A stretch of DNA of 64,000 nucleotides. It comes from Clostridium sp. GTDB lineage: Bacteria > Bacillota > Clostridia > Lachnospirales > Lachnospiraceae. The notes beneath the pieces were generated by a model. The model was not told the DNA's origin, did no database searches, and saw only the letters and a list, made by a program, of their open reading frames with translations. Shown in pieces: positions 54,365 through 63,152 of this stretch; position 1 is the first letter of the stretch; every line of letters begins with the position of its first letter. Made by a program: the position numbers and the translations under genes. The stretch is from the NCBI GenBank assembly GCA_023664385.1, contig JAMPFU010000003.1, forward strand, positions 16,538 to 80,537, written 5' to 3'.

Positions 54365-54981
54365 TGTGGAGCTACGAAAAAAGATTACAATTCCCTGTTA
54401 AAATAAAAAACACATGCCCAAAAACGGCGCAGCTTATTATAAGCCAGTACGGTGGCCCTGACGGCGAATTGTCAGCCTCCATGCGTTATTTGGCACAGCG
54501 TTATTCCATGCCTGTCAAAAAGGTTGGCGGTCTGCTTACGGATATAGGCACAGAGGAAATAAACCATATGGAAATTATATGCGCAATGGTTTACCAGCTT
54601 ACAAAAAATCTTACGCCTGAGCAGGCAAAAACTGCGGGCTTTGACGCTTACTATATAGACCATACCACAGGACTTTGGCCACAGGCTGCAGCAGGCGTTC
54701 CTTTTACGGCACTTGAATTTCAGTCAAAGGGTGATGCAATGGCAGACCTTTTTGAGGATCTTGCCGCAGAACAAAAGGCTCGTACCGTATATGAAAATCT
54801 GCTTCGCGTGATTGATGACCCTGACGTAAGGGCACCGCTTAAATTCCTGCGTGCAAGGGAGATTGTCCATTTTCAAAGGTTCGGCGAAGCACTTGAAATG
54901 ACGAAGGAAAAGATGGACAGCAAAAATTTTTATTATTTTAATGCAGAGTTTGATAAAAATATGTACAAGCAGACCTTGTAG
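54364..54981 (+). CDS. cotJC: CotJC, manganese catalase-like spore coat protein
   Basis: A 205-aa protein starting WSYEKRLQFPVKIKN, of the Mn-catalase (ferritin-like) family. Likely metal ligands lie in GELSASMRYLAQRYSM, TDIGTEEINHMEII, DLAAEQKARTVYENLL and REIVHFQRFGEAL, each Glu or His in the usual helices. Its start overlaps the stop of the fusion gene (TAATG). Confidence 0.92.
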   Translation: MWSYEKRLQFPVKIKNTCPKTAQLIISQYGGPDGELSASMRYLAQRYSMPVKKVGGLLTDIGTEEINHMEIICAMVYQLTKNLTPEQAKTAGFDAYYIDHTTGLWPQAAAGVPFTALEFQSKGDAMADLFEDLAAEQKARTVYENLLRVIDDPDVRAPLKFLRAREIVHFQRFGEALEMTKEKMDSKNFYYFNAEFDKNMYKQTL

Positions 54982-54983
54982 AA

Positions 54984-55075
54984 AGAACAAATCCCTCAAC
55001 TGTGTCGTTTCACGGTTGGGGGATTTCATTCTTTGTCTACATAGACTTTTTCTCTTTCGCCTGTTGGCAATTTAT
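54984..55075. ncRNA. Relic of an antisense RNA, acting as terminator of cotJC
   Basis: The hairpin AAATCCCTCAACTGTG...CACGGTTGGGGGATTT and the following CATTCTTTGTC... resemble the antisense RNA at 59464-59552 over about 90 bp. The TATAAT at the matching place is altered to a weak TAAATT, and there is no toxin frame next to it. On the plus strand the hairpin may end cotJC transcription. Confidence 0.4.
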
Positions 55076-56352
55076 TTTATCAGCTTTTTTAAATCGCCAT
55101 AAAATCCTGGATATGATATGTCCACACATTCACTTCCCAATATGTCTGTTTCTCCGTCCGCATTTAATGCCGCCACTGCAAAGCTCATGGCGATACGGTG
55201 GTCAAGCCTGCTGTCTACTTTAGCGCCGTGAAGTGCTTTTCCACCCTTGATTATCATTCCATCCTCCGTTGCCTCTATGTCAGCTCCCATTGCCGAAAGG
55301 TTTGACACCATGACGTCAATACGGTTTGACTCCTTAACCTTAAGCTCCCCTGCATCCTTTATGATTGTTTCTCCCTCCGCAAAGCAGGCAAGAATGGCAA
55401 TTGCAGGTATCTCATCAATCAATGTCGGAATGATATCTCCCCCAATGACGCAGCCTTTAAGCTCCGAGGTTCTAACCGTTATATCTGCTGTCGGCTCGCC
55501 TATATCTGCCGATGTTTTTTCAACTGTGATATCTGCTCCCATCATTTTCATAACCTGTATCATTCCATCTCTTGTCGGATTGATACCCACATTTTTTACG
55601 GTAACACAGGAATTTGGCGTAATGGCTGCCGCCACCATAAAATACGCAGCAGAGGATATATCACCAGGAACAGTTATCTTTCTTGCAAAAAGCTCTCTTG
55701 CAGGTGTAACAGTTACGGATTTCCCCTCCGTTTTTATACCAACGCCAAACTCCTCAAGCATAAGCTCTGTATGGTTTCTGCTTAAGGCAGGCTCTGTGAC
55801 CGTTGTTTCTCCCTCTGCATAAAGTCCTGCAAATAAGATTGCCGATTTAACCTGTGCAGACGCAACAGGCGAAGCATAGCTTATTCCTTTGAGCTGTCTG
55901 CCATTTATAACAAGTGGTGCACAGTCATTTCCATTTTCACTTTTTATGTCTGCCCCCATCTGCAAAAGAGGGGTTATAATGCGCTTCATAGGTCTTTTCT
56001 GTATGGAGGCATCGCCGTTTACCCTTGAGGAAAAGCTTTGTGCCGCCAAAATTCCCGACATAAGCCTCGTTGTCGTCCCACTATTTCCAACGTCAAGGGT
56101 ATCGTCAGACGGCAAAAGACCTCTCAGCCCCCTGCCTGTTATTACAACAATCCCATCGCCATTGTTTGTAATTTCAACGCCCATTTTCCTAAAACAATCT
56201 ATTGTGGAAAGGCAGTCCGCTCCCTGCAAAAAGCCTGTAACCTCAGTATTTCCTTTTGCAAGTGAGCCCAACATGATGCTTCTATGTGAAATGGACTTGT
56301 CACCCGGCACAATAATTTCGCCGGACAAGCCTCCTGCTCTTTTGAATTTCAA
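55072..56352 (-). CDS. aroA: 3-phosphoshikimate 1-carboxyvinyltransferase (EPSP synthase)
   Basis: About 426 aa, sixth step of the shikimate pathway. Motifs: GDKSISHRSIMLGSLAKG, LDVGNSGTTTRLMSGIL, NGDASIQKRPM, ASAQVKSAILFAG, DISSAAYFM, KESNRID, DHRIAMSFAVAAL. The start at TTG 56352 is preferred because GAAAGGAG lies about 10 bp before it and the length then fits the family; upstream ATGs at 56424 and 56382 have no ribosome site. Confidence 0.93.
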   Translation of the reverse strand: MKFKRAGGLSGEIIVPGDKSISHRSIMLGSLAKGNTEVTGFLQGADCLSTIDCFRKMGVEITNNGDGIVVITGRGLRGLLPSDDTLDVGNSGTTTRLMSGILAAQSFSSRVNGDASIQKRPMKRIITPLLQMGADIKSENGNDCAPLVINGRQLKGISYASPVASAQVKSAILFAGLYAEGETTVTEPALSRNHTELMLEEFGVGIKTEGKSVTVTPARELFARKITVPGDISSAAYFMVAAAITPNSCVTVKNVGINPTRDGMIQVMKMMGADITVEKTSADIGEPTADITVRTSELKGCVIGGDIIPTLIDEIPAIAILACFAEGETIIKDAGELKVKESNRIDVMVSNLSAMGADIEATEDGMIIKGGKALHGAKVDSRLDHRIAMSFAVAALNADGETDILGSECVDISYPGFYGDLKKLIK

Positions 56353-56566
56353 TTTCAGTAGTCTCCTTTCGTAATCTGCCATACCGTCTATCGGCTCATT
56401 TTGTCTCAGTGCACATTCTACCATATTACCGATTAAATTTCCATCACTTGAAGGCTGTAATTTTACGCCAACAAAGGATTGAATGAATTTTTATAATGTG
56501 GTATATTGTGATATGTCGAAATAATCAATATACGAATGGAGTTTTTCTCTTTTTAAGGAGCCTTTT

Positions 56567-57277
56567 ATGAAAACAAGTAATACCGTATGGGTAATTGCAC
56601 TGATTATATTTATATTTTTAGGAAGTATGGAGCTTATGTTGTGGAAACAATACAATAAAACCATGGAAGAAAAAGCTGCGGGCACAGCTACGGTAACAGA
56701 TGCCCCAAAAAGCAATATCCTTTATGAGGAAAACCACGACGCTGTTACAGACACCTCGACAGCAGACGTGCCTGACACCCACAAATACATATTCGTAGGC
56801 GATTCAAGATATGTTGCAATGTCAGAGTGTGCAGAGGCTTACGATGTTTTTTTCTGTGAGAATGGCGTGGGACTTTATTTCCTGAAAAACCGCATGGATA
56901 AAATTGTTGAGGCGTCAGATGATAACACACGAATCATTATCGGCTTAGGCGTAAATGACGCAAGTGCCGGTAACGCAGGCTATATTGACGCAATTATGGA
57001 GTTATGCCAAAGAACAGACGCAGAGGTATACTATATGCTTGTAAATCCCGTAAGCGACGCTGCATGCTCCGCAAACGGATATTCACTGACAAATGCAACG
57101 ATAGACCGCTTCAATACCTCCATGATTGAGGGCTTAAACGACACGGAAGTGAAAATAATAGACACGAATACATATCTTATGTCAAACGGCTACAGCACCT
57201 TTGACGGTCTTCACTATGATGATGAGACAACAGAAAAAATATATAATTTCATAAAGCTGTGCATCCGCAATCAGTAA
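56567..57277 (+). CDS. Membrane-anchored SGNH hydrolase-like protein
   Basis: A 236-aa protein with an N-terminal membrane helix (VWVIALIIFIFLGSMELML) and a SGNH-like domain. Block I GDSR has the nucleophile Ser80, block III is GLGVND, and block V is Asp213-x-x-His216. It probably removes acyl groups from cell-envelope glycan; the substrate is unknown. Confidence 0.8.
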   Translation: MKTSNTVWVIALIIFIFLGSMELMLWKQYNKTMEEKAAGTATVTDAPKSNILYEENHDAVTDTSTADVPDTHKYIFVGDSRYVAMSECAEAYDVFFCENGVGLYFLKNRMDKIVEASDDNTRIIIGLGVNDASAGNAGYIDAIMELCQRTDAEVYYMLVNPVSDAACSANGYSLTNATIDRFNTSMIEGLNDTEVKIIDTNTYLMSNGYSTFDGLHYDDETTEKIYNFIKLCIRNQ

Positions 57278-57284
57278 ATCAGTT

Positions 57285-59117
57285 CTAATATTCTTTAACA
57301 AGTCGTTCAAACCAGTCGGTTATGAGACTGTTATTTGCATTATAAATAATTTCCTTTGCCTCATATGGATCATCAGAAATCACACCGTCCACATTCATAA
57401 GCAGAACCTTCTTTATGCTTTCTTCCGTATTAATCGTCCACGCATAAATACGCTTTCCATTCTTATGGATGTTATTTACCATTTCCTTGCTTATAAAGTT
57501 ATGCCGCACGCTGAAAGCATCAATATATTCCATATCTCCGAAATCTCCAAAAGCCATTTTTAAAATGTAAAGGGTCTGAACCTCCTCGTTCATCTGCTTC
57601 ATCCGTTTCAAAAGCTCATAATCGGTAGAGGCAAGCATACAGTCATCAAAATAGTCGTATTTTTCTATCAGAGCAAGCACGCCCTCCTCATAATTTTCAT
57701 CTGTAGCTGCGGGCTTTAATTCAATATTTAGAAAAACATGGTTTTCCTTTCCGTAGGCAAGCACCTCCTCAAGCGTCGGTATTCTTGTATTTTTGTATTC
57801 CTCAGAAAACCATATGCCTGCGTCCAAATGCTTCACAAATCCAATTTTCACATCCCCTACAATTCTGTCTACCCCTGTCGTCCTCTCAAGGTTTTCGTCA
57901 TGCATGATAATAAATTCCCCATCCTTTGTCTGCCTTACGTCTATCTCCACTATATCCGCATGGTTTTCAACGGCAAGCATTATCGCCTCCATCGTATTTT
58001 CAGGTGCATGCTCCGAATCTCCCCTGTGTGCCGTAACGCTTGCATTTTGAGGATATGCAATATTTAAGCTGACCTTATTGTTTATGCTTAAATAAATATA
58101 AAATCCATTTAAAATAAGTCCAATGCTTATCATAGAAACCATTGTAATTTTATCCCTTTTTCTTTTTTTCTCCAAATCAAGGTGGGGATTTTCCCTTTTC
58201 TTCTGTATTTTTTCATACTCCACGTAGCCATTGTCCCCTTCAAGCTCATAAAATGTGCTGCATATATAGGAATAAATAAGCGGCGTTGAAACAAGGGAAA
58301 ATATAATATACAAAATCATAAAACCGATCTGAACAACATTTCTCATAAAGAAATAAGCCTTTTTGACAGGAATCAATGTCTTAAGAAGTCCCACAAATGC
58401 AGATGCCAGGACGCCCTCAAGCAGGAACAGACACAGCGTTATCACAAGGTTCCACATGATAATTCCGAATAAAACCTTAACCCGGTGATGCTTTATCAGC
58501 TTTTTTCCCATAATGACCGATTCCCTGTAGCTGAGCTTGTATAAGGAATAGTAATTAATGGTAAATATCACGAACACCTCTATCAAGCATATCAGTATAT
58601 ACACTGCCATAATACCAAAAAACACATATTTGTTTTGCCGGATATACTTTAGAAAAACCTCAGGTAGCTTAAAGCCCGCAAGTGAGCCTGAAATTGTAAC
58701 CGTATAGGTAAACGGAAGGACAAGCAGCACATAAACTGCAATCCCCATATTTTTAGGATTGATGATTCTGAGTGCATTAAAAATACCCTTTAACAAAAGC
58801 TCCACAGGATTTGTTTTCTCCTTCCTGTGCGACGCCTCCATGGCATAAATCATGGCAGAAATATCAATTAAGAAATACATGGCAAAAATAAGTATGGCAA
58901 CCACAAGAAGCGCATACGTGGATGACGATGTAAAATATTTATACATGTTATCTGATGTAAGATAGGGAATTTCTGCCAGCGTTACCGAATAATTTAGAAG
59001 CGTGTAAAAAAGCGGTACAAAAAGAGCAAGCGCCATTATCTTATATATAAGCTGAAATAAAATAATGGCAGACATATTATATCTAAATAATCCTAAGCTT
59101 CTTTTTATAGATTTCAT
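57285..59117 (-). CDS. Membrane glycerophosphodiester phosphodiesterase
   Basis: A 610-aa protein. The first 340 residues contain six or more membrane helices, of the PF10110-type membrane domain. The C-terminal GDPD domain has VTAHRGDSEHAPENT, VEIDVRQTKDGEFIIMHDENLERTT and LNIELKP, the metal and catalytic His/Glu/Asp residues. It hydrolyses glycerophosphodiesters or lipoteichoic acid. Confidence 0.92.
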   Translation of the reverse strand: MKSIKRSLGLFRYNMSAIILFQLIYKIMALALFVPLFYTLLNYSVTLAEIPYLTSDNMYKYFTSSSTYALLVVAILIFAMYFLIDISAMIYAMEASHRKEKTNPVELLLKGIFNALRIINPKNMGIAVYVLLVLPFTYTVTISGSLAGFKLPEVFLKYIRQNKYVFFGIMAVYILICLIEVFVIFTINYYSLYKLSYRESVIMGKKLIKHHRVKVLFGIIMWNLVITLCLFLLEGVLASAFVGLLKTLIPVKKAYFFMRNVVQIGFMILYIIFSLVSTPLIYSYICSTFYELEGDNGYVEYEKIQKKRENPHLDLEKKRKRDKITMVSMISIGLILNGFYIYLSINNKVSLNIAYPQNASVTAHRGDSEHAPENTMEAIMLAVENHADIVEIDVRQTKDGEFIIMHDENLERTTGVDRIVGDVKIGFVKHLDAGIWFSEEYKNTRIPTLEEVLAYGKENHVFLNIELKPAATDENYEEGVLALIEKYDYFDDCMLASTDYELLKRMKQMNEEVQTLYILKMAFGDFGDMEYIDAFSVRHNFISKEMVNNIHKNGKRIYAWTINTEESIKKVLLMNVDGVISDDPYEAKEIIYNANNSLITDWFERLVKEY

Positions 59118-59289
59118 ATGTCCGCCATCCTCTTTCTAATCTTGTTATTTTCAAAGTATCATCATCGCATCCCCTATGATGCACAGTATCATTAAATTCG
59201 CACCTTTGTAATGCACCTATAGCTGCTTTACCGCATATATTTTTCAATCAACAATTTCAAGAAATGTAGAGCACTGCCAAAATATATGC

Positions 59290-59295
59290 TATACT
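59290..59295 (+). promoter_or_regulatory. Extended -10 of the type I toxin gene
   Basis: TATACT preceded by TGC (extended -10). No good -35 is present. The transcript would include an untranslated leader of about 45 nt. Confidence 0.5.
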
Positions 59296-59341
59296 GTTTC
59301 TGTTGTCCCACCGATACCTGGCAACGGGAGGAGGTGTTCGA

Positions 59342-59440
59342 ATGGAAATTGTTATCACTTTTTTAGTTACCGTCGCGGCAGGCGTGGTTTGCCACCTCGT
59401 TTGCAAATGGCTTGACGGGAACGATAAGGACAACAAATAG
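59342..59440 (+). CDS. Candidate type I toxin, 32-aa hydrophobic peptide
   Basis: The peptide MEIVITFLVTVAAGVVCHLV, then CKWLDGNDKDNK, is one membrane helix with a charged C-terminus, the form of Fst/Ldr-like type I toxins. The ribosome site GGAGGAGGTG lies 5 bp before ATG. It is too short for usual gene finders. A convergent antisense RNA overlaps the 3' end of the mRNA. Confidence 0.7.
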   Translation: MEIVITFLVTVAAGVVCHLVCKWLDGNDKDNK

Positions 59441-59463
59441 CCTGGCGGGTGCTTTGCCGCCGT

Positions 59464-59552
59464 AAAAAGAAAAGAAGAATCCCCAGACTGTGCTGGAACA
59501 CGGTTCGGGGATTCGTTCTTTGTCCGAATGGACTTGCTATCACTTTTTGCCT
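59464..59552 (-). ncRNA. Candidate antitoxin antisense RNA
   Basis: On the minus strand, TTGCAA (59582-59587), 17-bp spacer, TATAAT (59559-59564) is a near-consensus promoter. Initiation near 59552 gives about 89 nt that end in the hairpin GAATCCCC.../...GGGGATTC followed by TTCTTCTTTTCTTTTT. The RNA is complementary to the 3' untranslated region and terminator hairpin of the toxin mRNA. Confidence 0.65.
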
Positions 59553-59633
59553 ATCGGCATTATAGCATATGCAAATCCCGATTGCAATATTCCAATCAAA
59601 ATTTTTCACTTTACAAACGTACGATTCCAGTTT

Positions 59634-60671
59634 TTACAGTATGAGACAGGCATCCCCAAAGGAGAAAAATCTGTATTTTTCTTCCACAGCCATCTTATAG
59701 GCTTTAAGCACACGTTCCCTGTCATAAAATGCCGAGACAAGCATCAGCAGGGTAGATTCGGGCAGATGAAAATTTGTAATTAGTCTGTCCACCACTTTAA
59801 ATTTATATCCCGGATAGATAAATATATTCGTCCATCCGCTGCACGGCTTTATATATCCGTTTTCATCCGCAGCCGTTTCCAAGGTTCGTGTGCTTGTTGT
59901 TCCCACAGATATTATTTTACCACCATTTTGCTTTGTTTTGTTAATTAAATTTGCAGCAGCTTCATCAATGACATAAAACTCGCTGTGCATATGATGCTCA
60001 CTTATAGTTTCAACCTTTACGGGTCTGAAGGTGCCAAGTCCCACGTGAAGGGTTATCCTTGCTATATTGACCCCTTTTTTGCTGACAGCACTAAGAAGCT
60101 CCTTCGTAAAATGAAGTCCTGCCGTAGGCGCTGCCGCCGAGCCTGTATTGACCGCATACACGGTCTGATACCTGTCCTTATCGGCAAGCGTGTGGGTAAT
60201 ATAAGGAGGCAGGGGCATCTGTCCTAATTCGTCCAAAAGCTCCTCAAAAATTCCCTCAAAGCGAAACTCTATAATACGGTTTCCTTCCTCCACAATGTCA
60301 GTAACAGTACCCACTAACGTTCCATCGCCAAAGGATATTACCGTCCCTGGTCTTGCCTTTTTGCCGGGCTTAACCAGTGTTTCCCATCTTGTGTCATCCA
60401 GTCTTTTTAAAAGAAGCACCTCTATAGAGGCTCCCGTTCCCTCCTTAGCTCCGATAAGCCTTGCAGGAATTACCTTTGTGTCATTGATAACAAGACAGTC
60501 TCCCTCACTAAGATAATCCAAAATGTCACTAAAATGCCTGTGGGTAATGGAAGCATCCTCCCTGTTTAAAACCATCAGCCTTGAGTCACTTCGTTTTAAA
60601 AGTGGGTCCTGCGCTATCAGCTCATGGGGAAGCTCATAATAAAAATCCTTTAATTTAAAGTTATGTTCCAT
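59634..60671 (-). CDS. queA: tRNA preQ1(34) S-adenosylmethionine ribosyltransferase-isomerase
   Basis: About 345 aa; transfers ribose from SAM to preQ1 in the tRNA wobble position, in queuosine synthesis. Motifs: [85 protein letters not shown]. The start at 60671 follows GGAGATTG. Confidence 0.95.
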   Translation of the reverse strand: MEHNFKLKDFYYELPHELIAQDPLLKRSDSRLMVLNREDASITHRHFSDILDYLSEGDCLVINDTKVIPARLIGAKEGTGASIEVLLLKRLDDTRWETLVKPGKKARPGTVISFGDGTLVGTVTDIVEEGNRIIEFRFEGIFEELLDELGQMPLPPYITHTLADKDRYQTVYAVNTGSAAAPTAGLHFTKELLSAVSKKGVNIARITLHVGLGTFRPVKVETISEHHMHSEFYVIDEAAANLINKTKQNGGKIISVGTTSTRTLETAADENGYIKPCSGWTNIFIYPGYKFKVVDRLITNFHLPESTLLMLVSAFYDRERVLKAYKMAVEEKYRFFSFGDACLIL

Positions 60672-60700
60672 AGCAATCTCCAATCAAACATTGCCGCAAA

Positions 60701-63127
60701 TTATGCCCTTAACGTAATACCCATTTTACCAAGCTCCGCAATAATCGTTTCAATTATCTTTCCAACCTCTGCATCCTCAAGTGTTTTGTCCTTTGCCCGA
60801 AAGGTCATGCTATAGGCAACCGACTTCTTACCATCGGCAACCTGCTCGCCCTCATATACGTCAAAAAGCGCAAGGCTCTCAAGCAGCTTTCCTCCACATT
60901 TCTTTATAACCGCCTCTATCTGTCCGACAAATATGGACTTGTCAACAACCATGCTCAAATCTCTTACTACTGCCGGGAATTTTGCAATTCCCTCATATTT
61001 TCTGTCAAAGGTGGAAAGCATTGTGACAACATCCATGTTTATGACGGCAACATATACTTCCGCCTTTATGCCGTAATTATCTGCTGCCTCAGGATGAAGC
61101 TGTCCCATATAGCCTAACTGAAGCTTTCCCTTTTGTATATCTGCCTGTCTGCCCGGGTGCAGGAAGGAATGCGTGCCTGTAGGCTGGAAGGTTACTTCCT
61201 TTCCAAAGCCGAGCTTTTCAAACATTTCCTCAAGCACACCCTTTAGGTCGAAGAAATCCCCGCTTCCGTACATCGCCATTGTAAGCTTCATCTTCTCATC
61301 CGGAAGCTCGGTAAGTGGAAGGGACTTTGGAATATACACATTGGCAAGCTCATACAATCTTGCATCCTTATTTCTTCTGTTATAGTTTGTTGCAATTGAG
61401 GTAAGGATTCCGTTCAAAGGAATTGTTCTCATAATTGAGAAATCCTCCCCTAACGGATTTGATATTTCTATCGCACGTCTTGCCTCGTCATCAGCAGGAA
61501 TAAGCAGCTTATCAAACACCTTCGGGCTTTCAAAGGAGTAGCACATGGCACCTGAAAATCCGTTGCCCTCACATATCATTCTTACCTCGTCCTCAATTCT
61601 TTCAGCATAGCCCTTTTTGCCCGCAGTTGCCTCTCCCTTTGGAAGCGTTGTCGGAATTTTGTCATAGCCGTAAAATCTTCCTACCTCCTCCGCAAGGTCA
61701 GCCATACATTTTATGTCCTGTCTGAAGGTCGGTATGGTAAGCATATTTGTTTCCTTGTTGTATTTGATGCCAAGCCTGTCAAAATATTGAAGCATCTGCT
61801 CATCCGGCACATCTGTTCCCAGCAGTCTGTTCATTTTATCAGGCTCAAAGGCAAGCTCTATTTCCGATACAGGATTTGGATAAACATCTACCACGCCGTC
61901 AACGACCTTTCCACAGCCAAGCTCCTCAATCAGCTGGCACGCCCTGTTCATTGCCTCTATGGCAAGGTTCGGGTCAAGTCCCTTTACAAACTTTGCGGCA
62001 GCGTCCGTCATAAGCCCGATTCTCTTTGTGGAAAGCCTTATGTTTGTTCCGTCAAAGCAGGCAGCCTCAAATAAGAGCGTCTTTATGTCGTCAGTAACCA
62101 TGGAATTTTCACCGCCCATGATGCCTGCAATACCGATTTCCTTTTCCCCGTCGCAAATCATAAGGACGTCCTTGTCCATTTTTCTTTCCTGTCCGTCAAG
62201 TGTAGTAAACGAATCTCCGTCTTTCGCACGTCTTACAACGATTTTATTGCCTGCAATGGTAGACAAATCGTAGGCATGCATCGGCTGACCGTATTCTTCC
62301 ATCACATAGTTAGTTATGTCAACCAAATTGTTAATAGAGCGAATACCCTGTGCGGCAAGTCTTTCCCGCATCCATTTTGGAGAAGGTCCTATTTTAATGT
62401 CGGTTACAACCCTTGCAGTATAACGTGTACAAAGGTCTGAATCCTGCACCTCCACGGAAATATAATCATTTACATTTCCACCGCTTCCCTTTACGGTAAC
62501 AACAGGCGGAATAAACTCCTTTTCAAATGTAGCCGCGGTCTCCCTAGCCATTCCTATCATCGAAAAACAGTCAACCCTGTTTGACGTAATCTCGTATTCT
62601 ACTACTGCATCATTTAATCCAAGGGCAGCAACCGCATCATCTCCCACATTGACGCCTGCATCTTCCGGAAATACATAAATGCCATACTCAGGTGCCTCAG
62701 GATAAAGATCCCTGCTTGAACCGAGCTCCTCAATGCTGCACATCATGCCAAAGGATTCAATGCCCCTAAGCTTACCCTTTTTAATCTTAATTCCTTCCTC
62801 AGGAAGGGGCTCGCCGTCATGTCCCCCTGCAACCCTTCCACCGTCAAGCACGACGGGTACAAGGTCGCCCTCCTTTACGTTCGGTGCGCCCGTCACAATC
62901 TGTATCGTCTCAGCGCCCACATTTACCTGACACACAATAAGCTTGTCTGCATCCGGGTGTTTTTCTATTTTTTCAATCCGTCCCACAACAATTTTTTCAA
63001 GATTTTTGTCCTTTTTCTCATATCCCTCAACATGGGAGCCTGAAAGCGTCATTGCGTCAACAAATTCATTGATATCCACGTCCAAATCAGGAACGTATGC
63101 CTTAAGCCATGATATTGGTGTATTCAT
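60701..63127 (-). CDS. pheT: Phenylalanine--tRNA ligase beta subunit
   Basis: An 808-aa subunit: the N-terminal tRNA-binding EMAP domain (VVGRIEKIEKHPDADKL), B3/B4 editing domain (RVDCFSMIGMARE), B5 domain, a catalytic-core-like region (EVGRFYGYDKIPTTLP) and a C-terminal ferredoxin-like anticodon-binding domain (YEGIAKFPAVVRDLSMVV). Follows pheS by 25 bp. Confidence 0.97.
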   Translation of the reverse strand: MNTPISWLKAYVPDLDVDINEFVDAMTLSGSHVEGYEKKDKNLEKIVVGRIEKIEKHPDADKLIVCQVNVGAETIQIVTGAPNVKEGDLVPVVLDGGRVAGGHDGEPLPEEGIKIKKGKLRGIESFGMMCSIEELGSSRDLYPEAPEYGIYVFPEDAGVNVGDDAVAALGLNDAVVEYEITSNRVDCFSMIGMARETAATFEKEFIPPVVTVKGSGGNVNDYISVEVQDSDLCTRYTARVVTDIKIGPSPKWMRERLAAQGIRSINNLVDITNYVMEEYGQPMHAYDLSTIAGNKIVVRRAKDGDSFTTLDGQERKMDKDVLMICDGEKEIGIAGIMGGENSMVTDDIKTLLFEAACFDGTNIRLSTKRIGLMTDAAAKFVKGLDPNLAIEAMNRACQLIEELGCGKVVDGVVDVYPNPVSEIELAFEPDKMNRLLGTDVPDEQMLQYFDRLGIKYNKETNMLTIPTFRQDIKCMADLAEEVGRFYGYDKIPTTLPKGEATAGKKGYAERIEDEVRMICEGNGFSGAMCYSFESPKVFDKLLIPADDEARRAIEISNPLGEDFSIMRTIPLNGILTSIATNYNRRNKDARLYELANVYIPKSLPLTELPDEKMKLTMAMYGSGDFFDLKGVLEEMFEKLGFGKEVTFQPTGTHSFLHPGRQADIQKGKLQLGYMGQLHPEAADNYGIKAEVYVAVINMDVVTMLSTFDRKYEGIAKFPAVVRDLSMVVDKSIFVGQIEAVIKKCGGKLLESLALFDVYEGEQVADGKKSVAYSMTFRAKDKTLEDAEVGKIIETIIAELGKMGITLRA

Positions 63128-63152
63128 ATGCCTTTACCTCATCTTTCCTAAA

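Noticed and set aside
55247-56374. Long plus-strand frames opposite aroA
   Set aside because: Antisense shadows of a highly conserved enzyme gene.
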